From Luteimonas granuli (GTDB lineage Bacteria > Pseudomonadota > Gammaproteobacteria > Xanthomonadales > Xanthomonadaceae): DNA of 64,000 nt. Both the position numbers and the translations under genes were made by a program. Below, piece after piece: positions 1 through 9,054 of this stretch; the stretch's first letter is position 1, and each line of letters starts with the position of its first letter. The notes under the pieces are model-generated. The model was given only the letters and a program-made list of their open reading frames with translations. It ran no database searches and was not told the DNA's origin. Location of the stretch: contig NZ_CP042218.1 in the NCBI RefSeq assembly GCF_007795095.1, forward strand, positions 1,550,001-1,614,000, read 5' to 3'.

Positions 1-1034
1 ATCTGGTCGTGGAGGCCGCGCGCGACGACGTCCGCTTCTCCAGCGCCGTGTCGCGCCACCTCCAGGTGCCGAACGGCATCGACGGCGAACGGCATGCCGC
101 ATACCGGCGCGCCCTGGACGTGTTCCTGGGCGCCGATGCTTTGGCACCCCATCACGCGCAGTTCCGGCGGATCGCGGCCGGACTGGTGGCCTCGCTGCCC
201 AGGGACGAGGCCGTCGACGCGGTGTCGGCGATCGGCGTCCGTTTCGCGGTGCGCGCGCAGTGCGCCTGGCTGGGCTGGCCCGCCAGCCTCGAAGGCCGGC
301 TGGTGGACTGGGTGGCCGAGAACCACGTCGCCACCCGCTCCGGCGACCGCGACCGGACCCGGCGCGTGGCCGAGGAGTTCGACGCCATCATCCAGTCCGT
401 GCTCGCGCCGCGGCGCGCGGCGGGCGCCGACGCCCCGGATGACGTCACCACCCGGCTCATGCGCACCACGGTCGACGGCCGGCCGCTGGACGACCCCGAG
501 ATCGTCTCCGTGCTGCGCAACTGGACCGGCGGCGATCTGGGCTCCATCGCCCAGTGCGTGGGCGTGCTGCTGCACCATCTGGCGACGCATCCGGAACTGC
601 AGCAGCGGCTGCGCGACGGTGTCGACGACGACGCCTTCGATGCCGTGATCGACGAGATCCTCCGCATCGACAATCCCTTCGTATCCAACCGCCGGATCAC
701 TACCTGCCCGGTGGACATCGGCGGCGTGACCCTGCCGGAAGGCGCACGGGTGAAGCTCAACTGGACCTCGGCCAACCGCGACGAGGCCGTCTTCGGCGAT
801 CCCGACGCCTTCGATCCCGCGCGCAACGCGCCGCACAACCTGGTCTACGGCATCGGTCGCCACGCCTGCCCCGGCCGCCTGCTGGCGACGCTTGAACTGC
901 GGATCGTGCTGCGGGAACTCCTGGCCGCGACCCGCTCGATCACGCTCGACCCGCTCCAGCCGGCCGAACGCGCGGTCGCGCCCGTGGGCGGCTGGGCGCA
1001 CGTACGCGTGCTGCTCGCGTCGCCGGCTGGATGA
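1..1034 (+). CDS. Cytochrome P450, 5' end outside window
   Basis: Heme-thiolate monooxygenase, cytoplasmic in bacteria, substrate unknown. The reading frame is open to the left edge, so the true start lies upstream; an in-frame GTG at 9 is only the first visible start codon. Visible signatures are an ExxR motif (EILR) and the heme-binding loop YGIGRHACPG, with the thiolate Cys codon at 867-869. The I-helix segment reads TGGDLGS, without the usual Thr of the (A/G)GxxT motif, which suggests unusual oxygen activation or a peroxygenase-like or degenerate enzyme. That is inference. The stop overlaps the next gene by 4 bp (ATGA), so the two are probably co-translated. No ferredoxin or reductase gene is next to it. 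Confidence 0.9.
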   Translation, partial: LVVEAARDDVRFSSAVSRHLQVPNGIDGERHAAYRRALDVFLGADALAPHHAQFRRIAAGLVASLPRDEAVDAVSAIGVRFAVRAQCAWLGWPASLEGRLVDWVAENHVATRSGDRDRTRRVAEEFDAIIQSVLAPRRAAGADAPDDVTTRLMRTTVDGRPLDDPEIVSVLRNWTGGDLGSIAQCVGVLLHHLATHPELQQRLRDGVDDDAFDAVIDEILRIDNPFVSNRRITTCPVDIGGVTLPEGARVKLNWTSANRDEAVFGDPDAFDPARNAPHNLVYGIGRHACPGRLLATLELRIVLRELLAATRSITLDPLQPAERAVAPVGGWAHVRVLLASPAG

Positions 1035-1903
1035 CCCGCGCGCCGCGCCCGTCCGGGACCGGGACCGGATCCCGGATCGAACGTCTGCAACCGTGGATCG
1101 CTGCGCTCCTGAGCGCGGCGATCCACGGGCTGCTCCTGGTGCTCGCGATGCTGTCCGAGCCGCTCACGGTGTCGACGCCGCAGGGCAGCGCCGCCGGCGC
1201 CCGGGCGATCCAGGTGGTCTATATCGACGAACCGGCGGACTCCGCGGAGGCCGAGGACGCGCCGCCGGCCAGCCCGACGCCCAGGCCTGAGCCACAGCCA
1301 CAGCCACGCCCGCGGCCCGACCCGGCCGAAGCGAGGCGCGACGCGACGCGCCTCCAGACCACGCCGGTCCCCCGCGCCGAGGATCTGCCGCCGCCGGAGA
1401 CCGCCGAATCGAAGGACGCCGCCCGCCCGACCCCGCCCGCGGCGGCGCAGGCCTCCGCGGTACGCCCGCCGCGCGCGACCGGGCGCCCGCGGCATGCCTG
1501 GGGCCAGCCGCCGGGCATGCTCCAGGAAGAACACGCGCCGGTGAATGCGGGTCCCGCACCCAGTCCCGCCGTCCACCAGGGCCGCCGGTACGACGCCTCG
1601 TCCGGCCAACCGAACCTCGAGGTCGGCGGCTACCAAGTGCTTTACGACCTGATGAGCGAGGACCGAGCGCGCGCCTGGCGCGAGCAGGGCATGACCGAGA
1701 TCTTCCTGCCCCTGCCCGGCATCCGCCAGTACATGGTCTGCCCGCTGGAGACCGCGATCCGGCGCGAGTCGGGCCCGTGCCGCCTGGTGGAACCGGACGA
1801 CCCTGCGCTGATGGACATCGGCGACGCGCGCGACGTGATCAGCATGGAGCGGGTCTACCGGCGCGGCGAACTGGTCTGGCGGGGGCCGGGAGCTTATCGA
1901 TAA
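1031..1903 (+). CDS. TonB-like membrane-anchored proline-rich protein, unknown function
   Basis: 290 aa. Residues about 22-42 form one N-terminal membrane helix preceded by Arg residues (N-in). A long Pro/Ala/Arg-rich segment follows (about 75-190, with PRPEPQPQPRPRP), then a folded C-terminal domain of about 90 aa containing the two cysteines of MVCPLE and GPCRL. The layout resembles TonB-type energy transducers (anchor, periplasm-spanning Pro-rich linker, C-terminal domain), but the C-terminal domain is not recognisably TonB. The start overlaps the P450 stop, so the two are translationally coupled. Not recognised beyond this architecture. Confidence 0.75.
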   Translation: MTRAPRPSGTGTGSRIERLQPWIAALLSAAIHGLLLVLAMLSEPLTVSTPQGSAAGARAIQVVYIDEPADSAEAEDAPPASPTPRPEPQPQPRPRPDPAEARRDATRLQTTPVPRAEDLPPPETAESKDAARPTPPAAAQASAVRPPRATGRPRHAWGQPPGMLQEEHAPVNAGPAPSPAVHQGRRYDASSGQPNLEVGGYQVLYDLMSEDRARAWREQGMTEIFLPLPGIRQYMVCPLETAIRRESGPCRLVEPDDPALMDIGDARDVISMERVYRRGELVWRGPGAYR

Positions 1904-1934
1904 AGTGCCGCTGCCTGAATGGAGGAGTCGCGCC

Positions 1935-3206
1935 TTGGATACCCGCATCCGTCTTTCCCGTCGCTTGCGCGCGCTGGGCGCCCTCGTGGCCTTCGCCATC
2001 GCGCCGGCGGTGGTGGCCGCACCCGGCGGCACCGTCGAATTCCACAACGCGTACTGGTTCGACGGCGACGGATTCACCAGCGGCAGCCGCTACGTGATCG
2101 ACGGCGTGATCACTGAAGCGCTTCCGGCCCGGATCGACCGGCGCGAGGATCTTGGCGGGCGCTGGGTCGTGCCCGCCTTCGCCGAAGCGCACAACCACAA
2201 TCTCCAGAACGCGTGGGGCGCGGGCCGGTGGCGCGACATGTACCTGCGCGATGGCGTCTTCCACGCCGCGATGCTGTGCGGCGACGCGGAGGGCAACCAG
2301 GCCGTGCGCGAGGCGCTCGCCGGTCGCGATGCCCCGCGGGTGGTGTTCACCAGCTGCGTGTCCAGCTCCGATGGCCATCCGCTCCGGATGGCCCTGCGTG
2401 AGTATCGCCAAGCCGACCCCGACACCGGCCCCGAGGTGGTCCACGACCGCCACTACGTGGTGATGGACACACCGGCCGACGTGGCTGCCAAGTGGCCGCT
2501 GGTCCAGGCGGCGCGGCCGGACCTGGTGAAAGCGATCCTGCTGCACTCGGAGGACCCGACCCGCCGCGGCGATCCCGCGATGTACGGCGTCAACGGACTC
2601 GAGCCGGAGGTGTTGCCGGTGCTGGTCGAACGGGCACGCGCCGATGGCCTGCGGGTCGCCGCACACACCGAGTCCGCCGCGGACTTCGCGGTCGCGGTCG
2701 GCGCCGGCGTCGACATCATCGCGCACCTGCCGGGCTACCGCTTCTGGCCGGGCAAGACCGGCGGCGACTATCGTATCGACGATGCCACGATCGCCGCGGC
2801 GGCGGCGCGCGGCGTTGTGGTGGTGCCGACCGCAAGCATCGCCGAGCTCGTCGCCGGCAACGACCTCGAGGCGCTGGCGGCGGTGCAGGCGGTGCAGGCC
2901 GACAACCTGGCGCGTCTCAAGGCCGCCGGCGTGCCCCTCGCGATGGGCAGCGACCGCTTCGACGCGACCTCGATCGTCGAGTACGACTACCTGCTGGCCG
3001 GTGGCCTGTTCGACCGGCGCGAGCTGCTGCGCATGCTCAGCGTCGACACCCCGCGCCTGCTGCAGCCGGATGCACGCGTCGGCTGCCTCGAGGACGGCTG
3101 CGTCGCCAGCTTCGTCGCGCTCGATGCTGACCCCTTGGCTGCTGACGACGCGATCCACCGGATCGGCGCGCGGGTGCTCGAGGGACGGGTGCTGGAGATC
3201 GACTAG
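1935..3206 (+). CDS. Secreted metal-dependent amidohydrolase
   Basis: Predicted metal-dependent hydrolase of the amidohydrolase superfamily, about 423 aa, exported. I chose the TTG at 1935 because a strong GGAGGAG ribosome site (1921-1927) lies 7 bases upstream. The in-frame GTG at 1905 has no such site and would put the RBS inside the gene. From 1935 the product begins with a typical signal peptide (Arg-rich start, hydrophobic core, AVVAA cleavage region). Metal-site motifs are visible: HNH in FAEAHNHN, histidines in VAAHTES and IIAHLPG, and the Asp of MGSDRFD. Substrate unknown. It follows the P450/TonB-like pair by 31 bases and may share its transcript. Confidence 0.85.
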   Translation: MDTRIRLSRRLRALGALVAFAIAPAVVAAPGGTVEFHNAYWFDGDGFTSGSRYVIDGVITEALPARIDRREDLGGRWVVPAFAEAHNHNLQNAWGAGRWRDMYLRDGVFHAAMLCGDAEGNQAVREALAGRDAPRVVFTSCVSSSDGHPLRMALREYRQADPDTGPEVVHDRHYVVMDTPADVAAKWPLVQAARPDLVKAILLHSEDPTRRGDPAMYGVNGLEPEVLPVLVERARADGLRVAAHTESAADFAVAVGAGVDIIAHLPGYRFWPGKTGGDYRIDDATIAAAAARGVVVVPTASIAELVAGNDLEALAAVQAVQADNLARLKAAGVPLAMGSDRFDATSIVEYDYLLAGGLFDRRELLRMLSVDTPRLLQPDARVGCLEDGCVASFVALDADPLAADDAIHRIGARVLEGRVLEID

Positions 3207-3266
3207 AGGCCACAAGACTGGCGCGATGACGACGGAGGCCACCTCGACCTCATCCGCAGCCCCCGA

Positions 3267-4025
3267 TCACGCAGGCGCGGAGTCCGCACTCGTCACGGCA
3301 CCCGAAGCCGCCGCCACCCGCCGCGCCTCCTCCGCCCCCTTCCTCTCGCTGTAGCGATCGACGAGGTAGTCGCTCCGCCCGCGCACCAGCAGGGTGAACT
3401 TCACCAGCTCCTCCATCACGTCCACCACGCGGTCGTGGAAGGGCGACGCGCGCATCCGGCCGGCGTCGTCGAACTCCTGCCAGGCCTTGGCCACCGACGA
3501 CTGGTTGGGGATCGTCACCATCCGCATCCAGCGACCGAGGATGCGCAGCTGGTTGACCACGTTGAACGATTGCGATCCGCCGCAGACCTGCATCACCGCC
3601 AGCGTCCTCCCCTGCGTGGGGCGTACGCCGCCGTCCTCGAGCGGCAGCCAGTCGATCTGGTTCTTGAACACGCCGGTGAGGGTGCCGTGGCGTTCGGGCG
3701 ACACCCACACCTGGCCTTCGGACCACTGCGACCATTCGCGCAGCTGCCGCACCTTCGGATGGTCGCGATCGACGCTGTCGAGCATCGGCAGCCCGTGCGG
3801 GTCGAACACCCGGGTCTCGGCGCCGAGGCGGCGCAGGATGCGCTCGGCCTCGAGCGCCAGCTTGCGGCTGTAGGACTGCGGCCGCAGCGAGCCGTAAAGC
3901 AGAAGGATGCGGGGCGGATGCGCGCCGGCATCGGCGCCGAGCGCGTCGTGCCGCGGGCCCGGAAGGAGATCGGTGTCGACGTGGAGAAGGTCGGGGGAGT
4001 CGGGGCGTTGCCGGTCCATATTCAT
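3267..4025 (-). CDS. arsH: ArsH, NADPH-dependent FMN reductase of arsenic resistance
   Basis: 252 aa flavoprotein of the ArsH family, which is associated with organoarsenical oxidation or quinone reduction. The FMN-phosphate loop [10 protein letters not shown] and the family segments [10 protein letters not shown] and [14 protein letters not shown] are intact. It is transcribed divergently from arsR with only 17 bp between start codons, so the promoter must lie inside the neighbouring coding sequence. ATG codons at 4025 and 4019 are both possible. The 4025 start fits a leaderless transcript from the promoter described for this gap. The C-terminal Ala/Ser-rich tail is probably disordered. Confidence 0.95.
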   Translation of the reverse strand: MNMDRQRPDSPDLLHVDTDLLPGPRHDALGADAGAHPPRILLLYGSLRPQSYSRKLALEAERILRRLGAETRVFDPHGLPMLDSVDRDHPKVRQLREWSQWSEGQVWVSPERHGTLTGVFKNQIDWLPLEDGGVRPTQGRTLAVMQVCGGSQSFNVVNQLRILGRWMRMVTIPNQSSVAKAWQEFDDAGRMRASPFHDRVVDVMEELVKFTLLVRGRSDYLVDRYSERKGAEEARRVAAASGAVTSADSAPA

Positions 4026-4061
4026 TCGACTATTCTAGAACCGTGGAAACGAACCAGGCAA
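4008..4061. promoter_or_regulatory. Overlapping divergent arsR/arsH promoters with ArsR-box-like palindrome
   Basis: For arsR I see TTGCCG (4008-4013), a 17-base spacer and TATTCT (4031-4036). That places +1 at about 4043, which is the GTG start. For arsH on the other strand I see TTGCCT (4056-4061), an 18-base spacer and TAGAAT (4032-4037), with +1 at about 4025, the ATG. The two -10 elements share the palindrome TTCTAGAA (4033-4040), a likely ArsR operator. No Shine-Dalgarno fits in the gap, so both mRNAs look leaderless. Hexamers are read by eye; the mapping is inference. Confidence 0.5.
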
Positions 4062-4375
4062 TCGCGGCGCTGACGGCGCTGGGCCATGCGACGCGTCTCG
4101 CCGCGTTCCGGCTCCTCGTCGAAGCCGGACCCGGCGGCCGCATGGCGGGCGAGATCGGAGAAGCGCTCGGCGTGCCCGGCGCGACTCTCTCCTTCCACCT
4201 GAAGGAACTGGTGCAGGCCGGCCTCATCGGCAGCGAGAGCCAGGGGCGCAACGTCTGCTACCGCGCCCGCTTCGACGCCATGAACGCCCTGCTGGCCTAC
4301 CTGACGCACAACTGCTGCGCCGGCTCCGACGGCGACGACTGCGCCCCCGGCGCGGCGCCGCCCCGCGGCTGCTGA
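4043..4375 (+). CDS. arsR: ArsR-family arsenic-responsive repressor
   Basis: 110 aa winged-helix repressor. The recognition-helix region reads ATLSFHLKELVQAGLI. The Cys-rich C-terminus (NCC, then further Cys near residues 101 and 110) probably provides arsenite ligands, in the class of ArsR proteins that bind As(III) at the C-terminus rather than in the alpha-3 helix. The start is GTG at 4043, only 17 bp from the arsH start. It heads the arsR-arsC-arsB transcription unit, 36 bp before arsC, and presumably autoregulates it and arsH through the shared operator. Confidence 0.93.
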   Translation: METNQAIAALTALGHATRLAAFRLLVEAGPGGRMAGEIGEALGVPGATLSFHLKELVQAGLIGSESQGRNVCYRARFDAMNALLAYLTHNCCAGSDGDDCAPGAAPPRGC

Positions 4376-4411
4376 TCCCACCCGACCACTCCACCCACAC
4401 GAGGCATTCCG

Positions 4412-4951
4412 ATGAAGCGTCGCGTCCTGTTCCTGTGCACGGGCAACTCCGCCCGCAGCGTGCTTGCCGAAGCCACCCTGCGCGCCTGGGCGGGCAACCG
4501 CTTCGAGGTCTTCAGCGCCGGCAGCCAGCCCACGGGCACGGTCAATCCTTGGGCGCTGGGTCAGCTCGCGGCCGAAGGCATTCCCACGGCGGGCCTGCGC
4601 AGCAAGTCCTGGGACGAGTTCACCGCGCCGGGCGCCGCGCCGCTGGACCTGGTGATCACGGTCTGCGACTCCGCCGCGGCCGAGACCTGCCCGATCGTGC
4701 TCGGCGACTTCCTCCGCGCGCACTGGGGCCTGCCGGACCCCGCCGCGGTGGAGGGCGACGACGAAGCGAAGCGCGAGGCGTTCCGCCAGGCCCACCGCAT
4801 CGTCAAGGCGCGCCTGCACGCGCTGCTCGCCCTGCCTGCGGACGCATGGGACGATCGCGCGGCGCTGAAGGAGGCGCTGGACCGCATCGGCTTCGTCGAG
4901 CCCGACGACGAGGCATCGACCGACGCCGACGCATCCGCGCACAAGGCCTGA
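4412..4951 (+). CDS. arsC: Arsenate reductase, LMW-phosphatase (thioredoxin) type
   Basis: 179 aa. Reduces As(V) to As(III) for export. The P-loop CTGNSARS carries nucleophile Cys9. The segment VCDSAAAETCP supplies Cys85 and Cys93, matching the three-cysteine relay of the thioredoxin-linked pI258-type enzymes rather than the glutaredoxin-linked E. coli type. The C-terminus is longer than in typical 130-140 aa members, with an acidic Ala/Asp tail. ATG start 4412 follows an AGGCAT stretch. It is 3 bp upstream of arsB, so the two are likely coupled. Confidence 0.95.
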   Translation: MKRRVLFLCTGNSARSVLAEATLRAWAGNRFEVFSAGSQPTGTVNPWALGQLAAEGIPTAGLRSKSWDEFTAPGAAPLDLVITVCDSAAAETCPIVLGDFLRAHWGLPDPAAVEGDDEAKREAFRQAHRIVKARLHALLALPADAWDDRAALKEALDRIGFVEPDDEASTDADASAHKA

Positions 4952-4954
4952 TCC

Positions 4955-6241
4955 ATGCTTGCAGCGCTGCTGATCTTCGTCGTCACCATCACACTCGTCA
5001 TCTGGCAGCCGAAGGGCCTGGGCGTGGGCTGGAGCGCCAGCTTCGGCGCGCTGCTCGCGCTGCTGACCGGTGTGGTCGCGCTTTCCGACATCCCCACCGT
5101 CTGGGGCTTCGTCTGGAACGCCACCTTCACCTTCATCGCCGTGATCATCATCAGCCTGGTCCTCGACGAGGCCGGATTCTTCGAGTGGGCGGCGCTGCAC
5201 GTGGCGCGCTGGGGCCGGGGCAACGGGCGCAGGCTGTTCGCCCTGCTCGTGCTGCTCGGCGCCGCGATGTCGGCCCTGTTCGCCAACGACGGCGCCGCGC
5301 TGATCCTCACTCCCATCGTGATCGCCATGCTGCTGGCGCTGCGCTTCAGCCCCGCGGCGACGCTGGCCTTCGTGATGGCGGCCGGCTTCATCGCCGACAC
5401 CGCGAGCCTGCCGCTGGTGGTGTCGAACCTGGTGAACATCGTGTCCGCGGACTACTTCGGCATCGGCTTCGCCGAGTACGCCTCGGTCATGCTGCCGGTG
5501 AACCTGGTGTCGGTCGCCGCGACCCTGGGCATGCTGCTGTGGTTCTACGGCCGCGACATCCCGGCCGCCTACGACGCCGGCGAACTGCGCGAGCCGCGCA
5601 GTGCGATCGTCGACCCGACGACCTTCAAGGCCGGCTGGGGCGTGCTGGCCCTGCTGCTGGTGGGCTTCTTCGGACTGGGCCACACCGGCGTGCCGATCAG
5701 CGCCGTGGCCGGCGCAGGCGCCCTGGTCCTGCTGGCCGTAGCCGCGCACGGACACCGGATCTCGACGCGCAAGGTGATCAAGGGCGCCCCCTGGCACATC
5801 GTCGTCTTCTCGCTCGGCATGTACCTGGCGGTCTACGGCCTGCGCAATGCCGGCCTGACCGACCACCTGGCCGTGCTGCTGGACGGCTTCGCCGGGCACG
5901 GCGTCTGGGGCGCGACGATGGGCACGGGCCTGCTGACCGCGTTCCTGTCATCGGTCATGAACAACATGCCGACGGTGCTGGTGGGCGCGCTGTCCATCGA
6001 CGCCAGCCAGGCCGAAGGCGGCGTGCGCGAGGCGATGGTCTACGCCAACGTGATCGGCAGCGACCTGGGCCCGAAGTTCACCCCGATCGGCAGCCTGGCG
6101 ACCCTGCTCTGGCTGCACGTGCTGGCGCGGAAGGGGATCCGGATCACCTGGGGCTACTACTTCCGGGTGGGCGTGGTGCTGACGCTGCCGGTGCTGGTGG
6201 TGACACTGGCGGCGCTGGCGCTGCGGTTGAGCCTCCTGTAG
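4955..6241 (+). CDS. arsB: Arsenite efflux permease ArsB
   Basis: 428 aa inner-membrane protein with about 11-12 hydrophobic segments. It belongs to the ArsB branch of the ion-transporter superfamily, not ACR3. Recognisable family segments include [28 protein letters not shown] and [13 protein letters not shown], plus [20 protein letters not shown] near the C-terminus. It extrudes As(III)/Sb(III) using the proton-motive force. No arsA ATPase gene is present, so it acts as a secondary carrier. Last gene of the arsRCB unit. Confidence 0.95.
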   Translation: MLAALLIFVVTITLVIWQPKGLGVGWSASFGALLALLTGVVALSDIPTVWGFVWNATFTFIAVIIISLVLDEAGFFEWAALHVARWGRGNGRRLFALLVLLGAAMSALFANDGAALILTPIVIAMLLALRFSPAATLAFVMAAGFIADTASLPLVVSNLVNIVSADYFGIGFAEYASVMLPVNLVSVAATLGMLLWFYGRDIPAAYDAGELREPRSAIVDPTTFKAGWGVLALLLVGFFGLGHTGVPISAVAGAGALVLLAVAAHGHRISTRKVIKGAPWHIVVFSLGMYLAVYGLRNAGLTDHLAVLLDGFAGHGVWGATMGTGLLTAFLSSVMNNMPTVLVGALSIDASQAEGGVREAMVYANVIGSDLGPKFTPIGSLATLLWLHVLARKGIRITWGYYFRVGVVLTLPVLVVTLAALALRLSLL

Positions 6242-6334
6242 ATCGACTCCGTCGAACGGCACCTCCCCGGCCGCCCGCGGAGGGCGCATGCTTGGGCCCG
6301 TCCCCTTGCCTTCGCCCATCCGGGAGCCCATCCA

Positions 6335-8488
6335 ATGCTGCGTCCCCTGCTGCTTTCTTCCGCGCTCGCCCTCGCCCTGGGCGCCTGCGACCGCACCGCC
6401 GCCGAGCCTCCCATGCCCGATACCGCCGCTCTCCCCGCCACGTCCGCACAGGGCGAGAACCCGTTGTTCGCCGCGAGCACGCTGCCCTTCCAGGCCCCCG
6501 TGTTCGACCGCATCCAGGACGCCCACTACCAGCCCGCGATCGAAGAGGGCATGCGCCAGCACCTGGCCGAGGTGCGCACGATCGCCGACAGCGCCGAAGC
6601 CCCCACCTTCGCCAACACCATCGAAGCGCTCGAGCGCAGCGGCACGCTGCTGACCCGCGCGCACGCGATCTTCTCCGCGATGACCTCGGCCAACACCAAT
6701 CCGACGCTGCAGGCGGCCGAAGAAGCGCTGGCCCCGAAGCTGGCCGAGCACGCCGACGCCATCCACCTCGATCCGGCGCTGTTCGCCCGGGTGAAGTCGC
6801 TGTACACGCAGCGCGCGACGCTGGGCCTGACGCCCGAACAGCTCACCGTGCTCGAACGCACCCATGAAGACTTCGTCCGCGCCGGCGCCGAACTCGATGC
6901 CGGCAAGCAGGCCGAACTGCGCAAGCTCAACAGCGAAGAGTCCTCGCTGACCACCGCGTTCTCGAAGAAGCTGCTCGACGCCAACAACGCCGGCGGCGTG
7001 CTGGTCGACGACGTGGCGAAGCTCGACGGCCTGGACGAAGGCACCATCGCCGCGGCCGCCGAGGCCGCCAAGGCCGCCGGCAAGGATGGCCAGTGGCTGC
7101 TGGCCCTGCAGAACACCACCCAGCAGCCGGTCCTGGGCTCACTGAAGGACCGCGCCCTGCGCGAACAGGTGATGGCCGCCTCGCTGGACCGTGCCGGGAA
7201 GGGCGACGCCAACGACACCCGCGCCACCATCCAGCGCCTGGCCGAACTGCGCGCGCGCAAGGCCGAACTGCTGGGCTATCCCAGCTACGCCGCCTACGGC
7301 GTCGCCGACCAGATGGCCCGTACGCCGGAGGCGGCGCTGAAGCTGCTGACCGACACCGTGCCCGCCGCCACCGCCCGCGCCCGGGCCGAGCTGGCGAAGA
7401 TCCAGGCCGTGGTCGACGCCCAGGGCGGCGGCTTCACCGCCGGTGCCGCCGACTGGGACCTCTACGCCGAGCAGGTGCGCAAGGCCGAGTACGACCTCGA
7501 CGAGGCGCAGATCAAGCCCTACTTCGAGCTCGACCGCGTGCTGAAGGACGGCGTGTTCTTCGCCGCCGAGCAGCTGTACGGCATCACCGCGAAGGAGCGC
7601 ACGGACCTGCCCGTCTACCACCCCGACGTGCGCGTGTTCGACATCTTCGACGCCGACGGCACCCAGCTGGCGCTGTTCTACCTCGACCCCTTCAAGCGCG
7701 AGAGCAAGCAGGGCGGCGCCTGGATGGGCAACTTCGTCGAGCAGAACGGCCTGACCGGCGACATCCCGGTGATCTACAACGTCGAGAACTACACCAGGCC
7801 CGCCGCCGGCCAGCCGGCGCTGTTGAGCTGGGACGACACGACCACGCTGTTCCATGAGTTCGGCCACGCCCTGCATGGCCTGTTCTCGAAGACTGCGTAT
7901 CCCAGCGTGGCCGGCACCAACACGCCGCGCGACTTCGTCGAGTTCCCCTCGCAGTTCAACGAACACTGGGCGCTGGACCCGAAGGTGTTCGCGAACTACG
8001 CGAAGCACCACGAGACCGGCGCGCCGATGCCGCAGGAACTGGTGGACAGGATCGTCCGCGCCCGCACCTTCAACCAGGGCTACGCGACCACCGAGTACCT
8101 GGCGGCGGCGCTGCTCGACATGGCCTGGCACACGCTGCCGGCCGGCGACGCGAAGAAGGACGTGGACGCGTTCGAGCGCGAGGCGCTGGCGAAGTACAAG
8201 GTCGACATGGCCGCGGTGCCGCCGCGCTACCGCACCAACTACTTCAGCCACATCTGGGGCGGCGGCTATGCGGCCGGCTACTACGCGTACTTCGCCGCGG
8301 AGGTGCTGGACCATGACGCCTTCCAGTGGTTCCGCGAGAACGGCGGCCTGACGCGCGAGAACGGGCAGGTGTTCCGCGAGAAGATCCTGTCGATCGGGCA
8401 CTCGCGGGACCTGGCGGTGGCGTATCGGGAGTTCCGCGGGAAGGAGCCGAGCGTGGAGCCGCTGCTGGAACATCGCGGGCTGAAGTGA
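6335..8488 (+). CDS. dcp: M3-family peptidyl-dipeptidase, lipoprotein
   Basis: 717 aa zinc metallopeptidase of family M3 (Dcp/oligopeptidase A type). The N-terminus has a lipoprotein signal with lipobox LGAC (Cys near residue 18), so it is probably anchored in the periplasm rather than cytoplasmic. The zinc site HEFGH is at residues 507-511, with the third-ligand region FVEFPSQFNEHW about 27 residues on. Length fits family members of 680-720 aa. It probably trims dipeptides from peptide C-termini. Standalone gene; 93 bp separate it from arsB. Confidence 0.92.
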   Translation: MLRPLLLSSALALALGACDRTAAEPPMPDTAALPATSAQGENPLFAASTLPFQAPVFDRIQDAHYQPAIEEGMRQHLAEVRTIADSAEAPTFANTIEALERSGTLLTRAHAIFSAMTSANTNPTLQAAEEALAPKLAEHADAIHLDPALFARVKSLYTQRATLGLTPEQLTVLERTHEDFVRAGAELDAGKQAELRKLNSEESSLTTAFSKKLLDANNAGGVLVDDVAKLDGLDEGTIAAAAEAAKAAGKDGQWLLALQNTTQQPVLGSLKDRALREQVMAASLDRAGKGDANDTRATIQRLAELRARKAELLGYPSYAAYGVADQMARTPEAALKLLTDTVPAATARARAELAKIQAVVDAQGGGFTAGAADWDLYAEQVRKAEYDLDEAQIKPYFELDRVLKDGVFFAAEQLYGITAKERTDLPVYHPDVRVFDIFDADGTQLALFYLDPFKRESKQGGAWMGNFVEQNGLTGDIPVIYNVENYTRPAAGQPALLSWDDTTTLFHEFGHALHGLFSKTAYPSVAGTNTPRDFVEFPSQFNEHWALDPKVFANYAKHHETGAPMPQELVDRIVRARTFNQGYATTEYLAAALLDMAWHTLPAGDAKKDVDAFEREALAKYKVDMAAVPPRYRTNYFSHIWGGGYAAGYYAYFAAEVLDHDAFQWFRENGGLTRENGQVFREKILSIGHSRDLAVAYREFRGKEPSVEPLLEHRGLK

Positions 8489-8525
8489 GCCCGCCCTGGC
8501 TGGGCCGGGTCCGGCACGACGAGGA

Positions 8526-8545
8526 AGGCCCGCGGTCGCGGGCCT
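8526..8545. terminator. GC-rich hairpin after dcp
   Basis: A 9-bp perfect stem (AGGCCCGCG / CGCGGGCCT, 2-base loop as written) lies 38 bases after the dcp stop. There is no T-run, so it may be a pause or 3'-end stabilising hairpin rather than a classical intrinsic terminator. Confidence 0.35.
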
Positions 8546-8630
8546 CGGGATACCGTCAGCGCCGATAACGCCGGGATTACAGGTTGGGGCGCATGCTCGG
8601 AGCAGGCCCCGACCAACCGCAGGCCCGCCC

Positions 8631-9011
8631 ATGCTCGCCAATGCCCCCGTGACGACGATGCTCCCCGTGATCGACATGGATCGGGCGAGGACCTTCTACG
8701 AACAACGCCTGGGTTTGACCCCGGGCGGCTTCCGGCCTGACGGAAAGTTCATCTACGACGCCGGGGGCAGCACGCTCGCGCTCTTCCCGAAGCCGGAGGG
8801 CACGAAAGCCGAACACACGGCCATCAGCTTCCGGGTCGCGGACATCGCCGCGAGCATCGCCGACCTGGAGAAGACCGGCGTGGTGTTCGAGGACTATGAC
8901 CTCCCCGGCTTCAGGACGGTGGACCACGTCTGTGTCCTGGGCTCGGAAAAGGCGGCCTGGTTCAAGGACACCGAAGGCAACATGCTCTGCATCCACGAAG
9001 AGCTCGCGTAG
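8631..9011 (+). CDS. VOC-family (glyoxalase/bleomycin-resistance fold) protein
   Basis: 126 aa, one VOC domain. The N-terminal strand TTMLPVIDMDRARTFYEQRLGL and the C-terminal metal-ligand-type segment GNMLCIHEEL are clear. Members bind a divalent metal and a small hydrophobic or electrophilic substrate, or act as drug-binding proteins; the substrate cannot be told. ATG start 8631. Standalone gene between convergent neighbours. Confidence 0.85.
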   Translation: MLANAPVTTMLPVIDMDRARTFYEQRLGLTPGGFRPDGKFIYDAGGSTLALFPKPEGTKAEHTAISFRVADIAASIADLEKTGVVFEDYDLPGFRTVDHVCVLGSEKAAWFKDTEGNMLCIHEELA

Positions 9012-9054
9012 CCCGGAGCCCGGCCCCGACGGCGCCGGAGCCCGGTCCCGAACG

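Noticed and set aside
4435-6867. Long + strand frame covering arsC and arsB out of phase
   Set aside because: Shadow of two genes with complete motifs in another frame.
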